The notes under the pieces were generated by a model. It made no database searches, was not told where the DNA came from, and worked only from the letters and a program-made list of their open reading frames with translations. From NCBI GenBank assembly GCA_022414725.1, contig CM039464.1, positions 434,001 through 498,000 of the forward strand: 64,000 nucleotides of DNA, read 5' to 3'. The position numbers were made by a program, and so were the translations under genes. The DNA is from Microglena sp. YARC (taxonomy: Eukaryota > Chlorophyta > Chlorophyceae > Chlamydomonadales > Chlamydomonadaceae). Below are positions 1 to 9,235 of this stretch, piece after piece; the first letter of the stretch is position 1; each line of letters begins with the position of its first letter.

Positions 1-299
1 CAGCAGCTTGCACGACATCCTGCGTGGAACCTTCCTTGGCAGCGCAGCCACAATGCCCAGCTGTCGCTGGTGTTGCCACGGGCCTGAAACTCAAGCCAGC
101 CACCGCTCGGATTCCATCAGCAGCTTGCAGACATCTGCGTGACCGGGCTTCCCCGCAGCAGCCACAACGCCCAGCTGCCGCATAGTTTCGCCGGTGCCTG
201 AACTCAAGTCCGGCCACCGCTACGATCCACCTCCAGCCACCGGCCTTGCAGACTATCGTGCGTGACCTTCCTTGGCAGGCCCATAGAGAGCTTTGTTCC
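1..299 (-). pseudogene. Ankyrin-repeat tract (37-aa unit type), cut by gap
   Basis: Reverse-strand sequence encodes degraded units of the ankyrin repeat that is intact at 57.5-58.4 kb and 61.6-62.9 kb (core GHADVCKLLMDP). Roughly three units are visible before the N run. Copies here carry more small indels than those elsewhere, so no frame stays open; this may be low consensus quality next to the gap rather than decay. The family is a protein-interaction scaffold; nothing more can be said of this fragment. Confidence 0.7.
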
Positions 300-1299
300 N
301 NNNNNNNNNNNNNNNNNNNNNNNNNNNNNNNNNNNNNNNNNNNNNNNNNNNNNNNNNNNNNNNNNNNNNNNNNNNNNNNNNNNNNNNNNNNNNNNNNNNN
401 NNNNNNNNNNNNNNNNNNNNNNNNNNNNNNNNNNNNNNNNNNNNNNNNNNNNNNNNNNNNNNNNNNNNNNNNNNNNNNNNNNNNNNNNNNNNNNNNNNNN
501 NNNNNNNNNNNNNNNNNNNNNNNNNNNNNNNNNNNNNNNNNNNNNNNNNNNNNNNNNNNNNNNNNNNNNNNNNNNNNNNNNNNNNNNNNNNNNNNNNNNN
601 NNNNNNNNNNNNNNNNNNNNNNNNNNNNNNNNNNNNNNNNNNNNNNNNNNNNNNNNNNNNNNNNNNNNNNNNNNNNNNNNNNNNNNNNNNNNNNNNNNNN
701 NNNNNNNNNNNNNNNNNNNNNNNNNNNNNNNNNNNNNNNNNNNNNNNNNNNNNNNNNNNNNNNNNNNNNNNNNNNNNNNNNNNNNNNNNNNNNNNNNNNN
801 NNNNNNNNNNNNNNNNNNNNNNNNNNNNNNNNNNNNNNNNNNNNNNNNNNNNNNNNNNNNNNNNNNNNNNNNNNNNNNNNNNNNNNNNNNNNNNNNNNNN
901 NNNNNNNNNNNNNNNNNNNNNNNNNNNNNNNNNNNNNNNNNNNNNNNNNNNNNNNNNNNNNNNNNNNNNNNNNNNNNNNNNNNNNNNNNNNNNNNNNNNN
1001 NNNNNNNNNNNNNNNNNNNNNNNNNNNNNNNNNNNNNNNNNNNNNNNNNNNNNNNNNNNNNNNNNNNNNNNNNNNNNNNNNNNNNNNNNNNNNNNNNNNN
1101 NNNNNNNNNNNNNNNNNNNNNNNNNNNNNNNNNNNNNNNNNNNNNNNNNNNNNNNNNNNNNNNNNNNNNNNNNNNNNNNNNNNNNNNNNNNNNNNNNNNN
1201 NNNNNNNNNNNNNNNNNNNNNNNNNNNNNNNNNNNNNNNNNNNNNNNNNNNNNNNNNNNNNNNNNNNNNNNNNNNNNNNNNNNNNNNNNNNNNNNNNNN
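300..1299. other. Assembly gap (1000 N)
   Basis: Exactly 1000 consecutive N, a conventional placeholder for a scaffold gap of unknown size. Sequence on the two sides is unrelated: ankyrin repeats on the left, unique DNA on the right. Confidence 0.99.
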
Positions 1300-3500
1300 C
1301 CCAGAGATACTTGGTTGGCTTGAGCCCTTCATGTCAGCGCCAAAAGTAATAACTCGATTTATCTGATTCTGGGTGTATCAAACACTTGTTTCGACTGGGA
1401 TGGATATTATGCCACGAAGTGTTCGTGCTATGTTGACTGTGCGATTGGTGCGGGCGGTACAATGGAGGGAGGCTTTTTGCAGCTGCAAAGAAAAGCTGAC
1501 TGAACCATGGTAGTGATTTCATGTATGCGGCGAGGCCATCCGGCATCACTATCCCTCCGACATGTCATCACACCGCAGACAGCAGGACAACGAGTCAAGT
1601 TTGCCGCTTGTGGTCAACCTTCGTCGGAGTCGTCATTGTTTCACCTGCAAGTTTATGTGACAAGGGCAGGCCAACGCACGTGGACTGTGTGCCGTTGCAT
1701 GGCGTGTGAACCAGCATCAATGACATAGTTGATCCGCCATCGATCCCGACATATGCCGGTGATGCCACCGTCTATACCCAACCGCAATGTGAATCCCCGG
1801 CTCGGCTTTGTGCCAGCGTATCGCAGTCGATTCGTCACAAGTGGCAAATAACCTAGCAGCCAATCTGTTAATTTCCATCTGCACGCTATGCCACATTTTG
1901 ATGTCATCGCTAATGTCAAGCTGATGGCTTATTAAAAAACCGGCATGCGCCATGCAACACGGAGACGCGACATTGGAGAATGCAGTGTACAATCAGATAC
2001 ACATTTTTACATCACTTACAACATTTACGAACATGAATCCTGTCGCCTGCCGGCACCATGTCATAGAGTACTTGAACGCCATGTGTACGAGCTGAGGACT
2101 TCCATGGACTGAACATCGTTGTCAAGCTCAGAGCTCGATCATGACATGGCACGCCATATGGGTTGGAGATGCGGAGGGGTTTTGTGTTGGACACGACGAG
2201 GCAGTGTGCATGAGGGCAACTGGTGAGGCTTACAATCTTTACCAATGAGGCTGTTCGCGTGGAGAGGTTCGTATATCATCAGATTAATTAAAATCATATG
2301 TGGGTTTGTTTCATGGGCAGCAGGATCCTCAGATTAAACACAGCAGCAGCCATGCACTGTTCACAGCGAATGGTGCTGATCTGAAGCGGCATTTTGAGTG
2401 GTGAAAATTTTGCCTAAAGGGGCCACGACCTGGGGCATCGACCGCGTCGAGTCACAGAGCGACGACCTCCTCGCATCATGACAGAACCTGTGTCGAGTCG
2501 AGACCGCTTGGCAAAAACATAGGGGTGATATGTATTCCTAAATCCGTTTTTTTTTATAACCCACAACGAAACAAAGTTTTAGCGAGGACACCGATCGAAT
2601 ACATCGAACAGCCAAGGCGACCCATGCATGTCTTTGCCAGCGGGAGAGCGCAAGGATTGCAAACAATAGGTATAACGTGCCGTGACAGGGCGAAGTTTCG
2701 ACCACACAAGTCTTCCGCCATCTGGCGCCACCTCTACATCCCCGTTTCCGAAGGCCTCCAAAGTATATATGACAAAGAACCCTATTGCTGGCACAAGGCC
2801 AAGACGCCATGTACCTTAGATACATAGGTGTCGCGAGAAAGGCAAGAATCACGAAAGCTGTCCTGATTCCTATGCACCCCGATCCAGAAAGCTATTTTGT
2901 CTTGAAATGTTGTTGGCTCATCGTGTTATAATTTCAAGTTTTGTTTTTTGAGGAAGATTTCAGGTTTTTGCCTTGTTCCACATGTAAACTCGAGGAAAGC
3001 GGGGACAGTAAAGTGGTAATTCACCGGCAGTTCAAAACGACTCTTATGTCGTGGGAGACGGGATAAGAAAAAGAACGTGTTTACAAGATCCCAAGTGTTT
3101 GTTTAGCAGACGTGAAGCTTAGGTTGGGTGGTGAACGTTTTGGTCACACGAAATCGAAAACGATGCCCAAAAGGTCGCTGATTGCGACCACTTAGGGGTA
3201 GGTGTACAATAAACGTAAAAGGAGCACAAGAGAAGCACAGGAGGTGGCTTCGCCACTTCCCTTGTCGATTCTCAAAAATCGATCGAGCGGTACCCACAGG
3301 TACGAGGACTGCGATTCTATCCAGAAACATGCATTTAACTCGGACCGGGATCGCTCTTCTGCTCTCACAATCGCAAGGCTGCACTGCATGGAATTGATAG
3401 GTCTTGGACGACCTCTTCATTTGCCCAAGCAGCTCTGTTTGTTGTTGATGAATAAAACTCGTTTGTTGTAGACACCACTCCGGTGGTCGCGACACCTTAG
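1300..3500. other. Mostly unassigned DNA with short coding-like stretches
   Basis: No gene can be supported firmly here. On the reverse strand, 1992-1653 contains two overlapping frames that together read like one protein (GIHIAVG followed after a shift by GIDGGITGICRDRWRINY). This faintly recalls the G-x-x-x-G...Y/D core of class III nucleotide cyclases, but too weakly to assign. Reverse 2245-2012 and forward 2525-2827 are open for 77 and 100 codons without recognisable domains. 2860-3100 is AT-rich with nothing seen. 3100-3500 has open frames on both strands and no convincing protein. Confidence 0.3.
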
Positions 3501-3568
3501 GTTACAAAACGCAAGGTGTACCGTACACTCAAGAAAGCGGTTTCATTTTTAGTATTCCGTCGAGTGTA
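3501..3568 (-). mobile_element. Family A inverted-repeat element (MITE-like)
   Basis: One of about eleven copies of a roughly 65-bp sequence beginning TACACTCGACGGAATACTAA and ending near GGTACACCTTATGGTGTA, here reversed. It begins TACAC and ends GTGTA, so the tips are themselves inverted, as in TA-targeting Tc1/mariner-type MITEs. Flanked at 3440-3500 by sequence also found beside the copy at 32585-32726. Confidence 0.6.
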
Positions 3569-3861
3569 GGGCACATCAACAAATATCCGTAGATCCCGTG
3601 TTCTTTTGTGCCCACGGGATTCTTTGCCGCCCGTTCTCAAAAAACGATATAAAATGAAAATGTGCTTGTGTTCGGAAACGTATCCACTCTGGTAAGAGAC
3701 GTCACATGTGGACGCACTGATCGACGCTTGTACACTTATCCATTCTGCCCATGGCACGGTTTCTTTCGATTTAAGCAGGAGGAAGGTTGCAATGACGATG
3801 ACTTTCCATTCGAATACGTCCTGGCGCTTACGGAGCGAGTTCCTGAATCGAAACATTGAGC

Positions 3862-4242
3862 ATGGTTGCGTACAGCGAACCTCAGATCGTGAGAGTCCCT
3901 CGGGTCATGGTCGACACGCTGTGCAAACGACAACTGCACGACAATGTAGAGATGCATTGTCTCACGAAAATCGTCGATGCGTTGAACTGTCGCACTCGAA
4001 CGTTTCAACGGGACTCTGATTCGCACTCCAAGTTTCAAAACGATCAGCAAGACTTGGAGACAGCGATATCGAACACACAGGCGTCGTGTTCGAAAATGCG
4101 CATCCTTCTTCGGAACAAGATGATGAAGAAAGAGCTCGTCGAAGTCGCGTGGGCTCCTGAACGACATATTCCCTGGTGCCTCGACGAGAAGAAAAAAATG
4201 GGTTGTAACAGGATTCACGTAAATAAGATGTACAGTGCATGA
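3862..4242 (+). CDS. Hypothetical protein, 126 aa
   Basis: Forward reading frame starting at an ATG (MVAYSEPQ) with a TTG two codons earlier. The protein is hydrophilic, has clustered Cys residues and a lysine-rich C-terminal third, and no domain I recognise. It lies in unique, non-repetitive sequence between a family A element and a transposon remnant at 4233-4290 (related to 58866-58945), so its 3' end may be truncated or altered by that insertion. Forward 3662-3859, just upstream in another frame, also looks coding-like, so this may be the C-terminal part of a larger frameshifted gene. Confidence 0.4.
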   Translation: MVAYSEPQIVRVPRVMVDTLCKRQLHDNVEMHCLTKIVDALNCRTRTFQRDSDSHSKFQNDQQDLETAISNTQASCSKMRILLRNKMMKKELVEVAWAPERHIPWCLDEKKKMGCNRIHVNKMYSA

Positions 4243-4318
4243 AAAGTCAAAGTGCTCACGATGTGAGCATTAATAATATTTTCAAAGCGTTCCTGTAATC
4301 AATAAACACCCCCCTGAT

Positions 4319-4585
4319 TTGTGCGCCATACGTTTGAATCATCATGAATTTATTGCTGTGATATTGCAGAGGCAATGGATCCCGACTCGCGAGCAAGTCG
4401 CTAAGCTGCAAAACTGTTATTGGGACGTCCTGGAGGAGAACGCAGAGTTAAAGACCTCCGTACTGGAAAAGGATGAGCTCATTGCTCGCTTGCGCCGGCA
4501 ACTGAACACTACTACCACAAGGTGGCTAAGCTCCAACAACTGGTCGATACCCGGAGACTTGCCTCTACAGTCGGCAGAACAGTAA
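4319..4585 (+). pseudogene. Coiled-coil (leucine-zipper-like) gene fragment
   Basis: Open frame without a usable ATG, encoding a heptad-rich segment (YWDVLEENAELKTSVLEKDE then LIARLRRQL). The end of the frame runs into the tip of a family B transposon at 4565, so the original C terminus has been replaced by transposon sequence. Read as the remnant of a coiled-coil or bZIP-like protein; the basic region of a bZIP is not present. Confidence 0.35.
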
Positions 4586-5004
4586 AAATGAAACATATAT
4601 CAGATGGAAATAAATGTACGACATCGCCGTTAGAAATTGGCGTTAAGAATGGTCGCTGACTTGGGTGTGTTAAAAACTTCTGTGTTTACGAACATCAGTC
4701 GTTCTAACTCTGTGAAGGTGGAAACGCTTTGGGTAAATCGAAAACGACGTGAATTTTGTAAGCAACATTTTTGAGACGAATAAGGATTTGTTAAAATCGT
4801 TTTATTGTCAACTAATTGCATAACCGCAAGAGGCGTTTTTTTTTTTTTCAAAAGTACTCACAATGTACGATTATCAACTAAAACAGTGTAACGTTTCATA
4901 AAACTCATTCATTGGTTTTACAAGAAAAAGGAGCAAACTCCGTGGACAGTGTAAAGGGGACTTAGTTCCACTTGTCAATGAATTTTGTAGTAGGTACAAG
5001 AGAC
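4565..5004 (+). mobile_element. Family B mariner-like element, truncated 5' part
   Basis: Begins TACAGTCGGCAGAACAGTAA and is collinear with 31543-31985 through the shared interior (AAATGTACGACATCGCCGTT, later GGAGCAAACTCCGTG). It breaks off at about 5004, before the transposase remnant seen in the 31.5-kb copy, and joins a duplicated gene fragment directly. No transposase coding remains. Confidence 0.7.
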
Positions 5005-5450
5005 TAATTTGTGAATAGATACTTGTTCAAATGCAATTTATGTTTATTGCAAACCTGAAAGGAAGTGTAGTTCATCTGGATGTAGTCCAAAGATGTCAAC
5101 ATATATGAGGGCTTTCTTTCGATGTCACCATGGAAATGTGTGACTCATGTTACAAATTGCCTGCAAGAAATAACTTTTCCTTATTTACCAACAATCTCCC
5201 TGGTTCTCATCAGTTTTGTTCGCAATGTGAGGCAGATCAATTTTCTATGTCTTTGAAGTCTTCACAGATCTCATTGCTCAGACTCACAGGTATATTATAG
5301 CATTCTTCACGTGAAACAACTCTATCCACATCAGCAACACGTTGAGTGGATGCTTGAATTACCATGAGACATTTGTCCATATTTGATTTTTCATACAAAA
5401 CGTTCTGACGTTATTCGTGGGACACCCTTTATACAATTTGGCGAGACGTC
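5005..5450 (-). pseudogene. Decayed copy of the 109-aa gene at 8435-8764
   Basis: Closely matches 8400-8764 on the same strand (shared ATAGATACTTGTTCAAATGC at the 3' side, ATATGGACAAATG at the 5' side) but with several one-base indels that close the frame. Both copies begin beside different transposon tips: here a GTGGGACACCCTTTATACAA segment at 5419-5438. Beyond it, 5455-5682 is open on the reverse strand for 75 codons but shows no recognisable domain. Confidence 0.65.
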
Positions 5451-5699
5451 GGAGTCATCTGATTAAGATCACCCAGATGTCTGAGTTTTTGGCACATTCA
5501 TACCAATCTGGATGGTGCCCCTCAAGCGTAAGCCACCCCTCCGTACGAACGAACACCCGCAAACGGAGGAAACACTGACGACGACGATCGAAAAACATCT
5601 GACTCCACAATGCAAACGGCGGAAACATGTCATCGTCTCCAAAAGACAACACGCGGATTAATGTGTGTCGCGTCTTTCGCAACTATTCACTATGGTCCG

Positions 5700-6019
5700 G
5701 TCATCAAGAAACCGTATTGTATCAAGAAGGCTCCTGCTTAAGAATACTATGGAATTCTTCAGGGGGGATAGCGGGTCCCGCGGAGGGGGGACAGTGGAAT
5801 TGAGCTGCTGACTCACTGATTATCCCATGTGGCCATCAGCAAGGAACCCAGCTGCGGCTTGGGATGTTCCGTATAACAAAATTCAAAAAGACCATCTTAA
5901 GAACAGAAAAGAGTGTAGTATAAATTCAAATAAAAAAAAAAAGGTTTGTTGAAATTTTATTGTCAACGTCAATGCACAACCCGCAAAGAGGTGTTGTTGC
6001 ATTTTTCAAACAGTACTCA
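5700..6019. other. Intergenic, no gene seen
   Basis: AT-rich sequence with a fragment (5765-5810) resembling the GGGG(A/C)AGTGGAA stretch found beside family A elements, and an A-rich run at 5928-5942. Positions 5945-6010 resemble the interior of family B (TTTTATTGTCAAC, GTTGTTGCATTTTTC). No coding potential supported. Confidence 0.5.
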
Positions 6020-6039
6020 CAAGTACTGGGCGTTCCTGC

Positions 6040-6776
6040 CTCCCGGCCGATTTTGACTGATACGGTTCTCATCCAAGTGTTGGCAACATATATCACTTTG
6101 ACAAGCATGAGGTTTGATTGCTTGATTTTTTTCATGTCATAGCACGCATTGTTCTTTCTCATCAGCACACCATACATCGGAAATCCCTTGTGAATGTAAG
6201 CCTCGTACACTATTCCCACGATACTTGTTGTCTTATCCAAGTCGTTGTGCGTTGTTGGGTTTGTCTACGGTTAAATGGACCCTACCAGTGTACGTGGGAT
6301 TCTGGTAAGGTAAGCAATCCATGTCTGATGATCGTGTTTTTGAAATATACAATATAAACCCTAAACAATTATCAGCATGGAAAGCGCGAAGGAGTGCTAC
6401 ACTCGACGGAATACTAAAATGAAACCGCTTTCTGGAGTGTACGGTACACCTTATGGTGTAACTCATCTCCGAGAAGCCCTGTGATGGCAACATCGTGCAA
6501 TTGCTGTTTCCGGCATGATCAGTCTGTAATCCACGATCTCAATCTGGAGTCCCACTACAACTGTCGGGTCATATCCATATGTCGATACCCCTTCCTTTCC
6601 CAACAGAGTGATAAAAAAATTGTCAAAGTGATCTGGCAGCGGAACACAATGCTTGTGCATGTACTGCAAAAAAGCAATCCTTTAAAATTTTTGTAATCCC
6701 ATGTATGCGCACTGACTTCTTCTCACATTGCTCGAAAAAGGCAGCAATTATGTCGGTTAGTTGTTTTGTTGTCTCC
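6040..6776 (-). pseudogene. Unknown gene split by a family A MITE and cut by family D
   Basis: Reverse-strand coding sequence can be followed from an ATG at 6776 (METTKQLTDIIAAFFEQCEK), through a frameshift near 6670 into a segment containing DHFDNFFITLLGKEG, up to 6463. It then stops at a family A element (6398-6462), resumes with FILYISKTRSSDMDCLPYQN at 6390-6240, and shifts frame once more (GIVYEAYIHKGFPMYGV) before reaching a family D repeat tip at 6026-6055. The pieces look like a single protein of over 200 residues interrupted by two insertions. I do not recognise the family; an endogenised viral origin would fit the neighbourhood. Confidence 0.5.
6398..6462 (+). mobile_element. Family A MITE, 65 bp
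   Basis: Best-preserved short copy, starting TACACTCGACGG and ending ACACCTTATGGTGTA. It sits inside the reading frame of the unknown gene at 6040-6776. Confidence 0.7.
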
Positions 6777-6874
6777 ATAAATCTGTAATTACACACAGCC
6801 CGGCGGTCAATAATGTTTATTGAATCAATTCCAATTCCAATAATGTTATTGAATCAATTCCAATTCTCTATGTA

Positions 6875-6944
6875 TACACTCGGACAAGGGAATTATGTTA
6901 CATTCGCAAAGTATACTGTAACATTATTGACCGGTCTGAGTGTA
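6875..6944. mobile_element. Family C MITE, 70-bp near-palindrome
   Basis: TACACTCGGACAAGGGAATT on the left pairs with the reverse complement of the right end (TACACTCAGACCGGTCAATA), with AT-TGTTACA conserved in both arms. The whole unit would fold as a hairpin. Related halves occur at 48505-48570 and 54769-54800. The sequence just left of it (6808-6870) repeats ATTGAATCAATTCCAATTC twice. Confidence 0.65.
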
Positions 6945-7133
6945 GTAACTTGGATCTTGAAATGGATTCAACTGTTATGAAAGGGGAATCTCGCCCCCCA
7001 GTAGTGGGGCAGTGGAATTCACGAGGAGCTCTTCACTCCAGGTTCACGATGATCTTGTTATGGTTGTCATCTTGATGGGACAAGGATTGCACCGCCATGG
7101 ATGACCTTGCCCCTCAGGTGAACTTCAAACATT

Positions 7134-7589
7134 TCAAGGGGACCGTTTAAAGTTGGCTTCTGGTTGGAATGCGGTGGGGTTCAACCTTTGAATGTGCTTG
7201 ATCGCATCTGTCATCGTAATGCATCTTTCCCACATCAGATAAGCAGCAAGCAACTGTTGCAGACCGTTGTCTTCCCAACCTACAATGCACAAGCACGACA
7301 TTGTTTTGACTTAACACTCCATGCATCACCTCAACAATATATGGTAGATAGGATATGAGTTTCGTGACCTCTTTTTGCCTGCAGTTTGTCTTCAACAGCA
7401 ACCTTAATGTATGTTGTGTTTGGGTTCCTTGGTTTTATATACGGTGTGTGGTTTGTGCAGTTCACAACAAGCTTGAATTGCAACGTTTTACAAAGTTGGT
7501 GGTTGAGAGCTGCTTCTTGGTCTGATAGGTAAAGATTGTCGCACACTTTGAACAAGTTATCGATATGCAATCTTATTGAGATCAGCCAT
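7134..7589 (-). pseudogene. Dual-specificity protein phosphatase, frameshifted
   Basis: The family dephosphorylates phospho-Tyr/Ser/Thr through a Cys-phosphate intermediate. The signature HCRLGRQRSATVACC (HCxxGxxRS) is present, preceded by the conserved N-terminal start of the fold (DNLYLSDQEAAL) and followed, in another frame, by the typical C-terminal segment (DAIKHIQRLNPTAFQPEANF) and a stop at 7134. Frameshifts near 7570, 7380 and 7250 break an otherwise full-length domain of about 150 aa. Such small DUSPs are common in large DNA viruses as well as hosts. Either decay or indel errors could explain the breaks. Confidence 0.8.
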
Positions 7590-7919
7590 ATTATTGTTAA
7601 TTTTCCCAACACAGGACAACAACAGGTATTTTCAGAGGTGTTTCATTGTGAACACGTTTAAAATAGGGATTGATGTGATCCTCCGGCATTCTTCATTTTT
7701 TTTTTTTTTTAAAGTGTTGTTCCCGAGATGGAGAGTCTTTTCAGAGGTCTTCGGGGGGTGCCCATTTTTGTACTGGTCTGTATGAAGTTATTCAATATCA
7801 GCTCGGTATGAGCGCAGATTGACTCCGGATGGAAAAGGGTTCCCCATATCCGTCTTCTCTTATGTCGGAACGGTCTACAACACGTTGGTCATGGACCTCA
7901 TTGAGGCAAAATCGGGCGC

Positions 7920-8357
7920 ATGCACGGAGCTAGATCAGAAATTGAGTATGCAGCATAGAAGTCAGCCTCCAATTTCATTGGAATCCCCTCAACGAGCCCA
8001 ATACGTGCCCCAATAATTTTGATGCCCCGTTTATGGTGTACGGCGGCACCTGTGTATTCGAGATGACCACCAAAGTATAAGTTGATAAAACTGGGCACCA
8101 AAGCATATTCCAAGAACCGGAGCACATGTCTGAGGGCAAAGGTGTTCATCGCCTCTCTGTCACGACCTATGTCATGCACGTGCAATTGCGATCCCGTGAG
8201 GGATGAACCCAGAAACTTTCTTTGTCCGGCAAATCTCTACAACCTCTGAAAGAGTACGTGCGATCGCATGACCATGCCTTTGGCGCCTAAGAAAAGATAG
8301 GAGGTACTGCCTGAAAATAGGCTTGGGACCGATTGTATTGTCAATGACAACGAGCAT
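7920..8357 (-). pseudogene. Class-I glutamine amidotransferase-like gene, frameshifted
   Basis: The N terminus (MLVVIDNTIGPKPIFRQYLL) fits the first strand of class-I amidotransferases. Mid-gene reads HDIGRDREAMNTFALRHVL, and the next stretch in a second frame gives VLGICFGAQ, the nucleophile elbow with the catalytic Cys. It then continues as INLYFGGHLEYTGAAVH. At least three frame changes are needed, so no intact enzyme is encoded here. The C-terminal His-x-Glu is not found before 7900. The family hydrolyses glutamine to supply ammonia, or cleaves gamma-glutamyl bonds; the substrate cannot be inferred. A family A fragment (8377-8396) abuts the 5' side. Confidence 0.65.
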
Positions 8358-8376
8358 TTTACAATAGAATATATAA

Positions 8377-8396
8377 TACACTCCAGAAAGCGGTTT
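8377..8396 (-). mobile_element. Family A element fragment
   Basis: TACACTCCAGAAAGCGGTTT, the internal half of family A, lying exactly between the amidotransferase remnant and the 3' end of the duplicated 109-aa gene. Confidence 0.5.
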
Positions 8397-8434
8397 AATT
8401 GGTGAATAGATACTTGTTCAAATGCAATTTATGT

Positions 8435-8764
8435 TTATTTGCAAACATGAAGGAAGTGTAGTTCATTTGGATGTAGTCTGAATAAGTCAACAGATATGAG
8501 GGCTATTTCGATGGCACGTGGACATGTTTGACCCATGTTACAAATTGCATGCAAGAAAACGACTTTTCCTTCATTACCAAACAATCTCCCTGGTTCTCCA
8601 GTTGTTCGCATGTGAGGCAGATCAATTTCTATGTCGTTGAAGTCTTCACAGATCTCATTGCTCAGACTCGCATGTATATTACAGCAGGCTTCACGTGAAA
8701 TAACTCTATCCACATCAGCAACACGTTGAGTGGATGCTTGAATTACCATTCGACATTTGTCCAT
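8435..8764 (-). CDS. Conserved hypothetical protein, 109 aa (duplicated gene)
   Basis: ATG at 8764 (MDKCRMVIQASTQRVADVDR) chosen because homology with the decayed second copy at 5005-5450 begins just there. A longer open frame to 8821 runs into a transposon tip and is not credible. The protein has paired acidic segments (EICEDFNDIEIDLP) and a Cys/His-rich C-terminal half. No family recognised. This copy is intact while the other is broken, so if the gene is functional this is the working copy. Confidence 0.55.
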   Translation of the reverse strand: MDKCRMVIQASTQRVADVDRVISREACCNIHASLSNEICEDFNDIEIDLPHMRTTGEPGRLFGNEGKVVFLHAICNMGQTCPRAIEIALISVDLFRLHPNELHFLHVCK

Positions 8765-8791
8765 ATCGTTGTATGAATGGAGCTGTACATT

Positions 8792-8818
8792 TACAGTTGT
8801 TCTCAAGTTACCTTTATA
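8792..8818. repeat. Solo terminal repeat of the Fanzor-mariner family
   Basis: TA followed by CAGTTGTTCTCAA, identical over 13 bases to the tip of the 15032-18225 element, then diverging (GTTACCTTTATA). The other end is not found nearby. Likely a footprint or a truncated relative. Confidence 0.5.
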
Positions 8819-9235
8819 CAATTTGTAATCTGATTAAGATAACCCAGATGTCTGAGTTTTTGGAGAGACGTCGGAGTGCCAACCTGGATGGTGCCCGTCA
8901 AGTCATCGGAGTACTCACGCAAACGGCGGAACACTGTCGAGTGTATTACGTCGCACTCAATCACTCACAGGCCCCCCAAAATACAAAAGGAACGAACGCG
9001 TGAAGCACCATCATCGTGACACACGCCTCCTCAGAGAAAACGGCGGAACATGTGTCGAGTCACAGATCGACTTTCGCATCAGGATATATCGACAGCCAAT
9101 CTGGGATCACGAGTTGGGTTGCTGCTGAAACCAATCATTATGTATCGGGTGTGTAGATGGCATCTAAAGAAAATGAATTTTAGCTTATTTTAGCAAGGGT
9201 CCCACAATTTTTGTCTCCGACTTTAAAAATAAAGA

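Noticed and set aside
246..1366. Long open frames across the N run
   Set aside because: They exist only because N codons cannot be stops; there is no sequence to read. The same applies at 35759-36946.
1653..1992. Class III nucleotide cyclase
   Set aside because: The resemblance of GIDGGITGICRDRWRINY to the cyclase core is slight, needs a frameshift, and metal-binding aspartates are not seen.
2525..2827. 100-codon forward gene
   Set aside because: Starts beside a T-run, overlaps a 104-codon reverse frame of equal quality, and neither has a recognisable domain.
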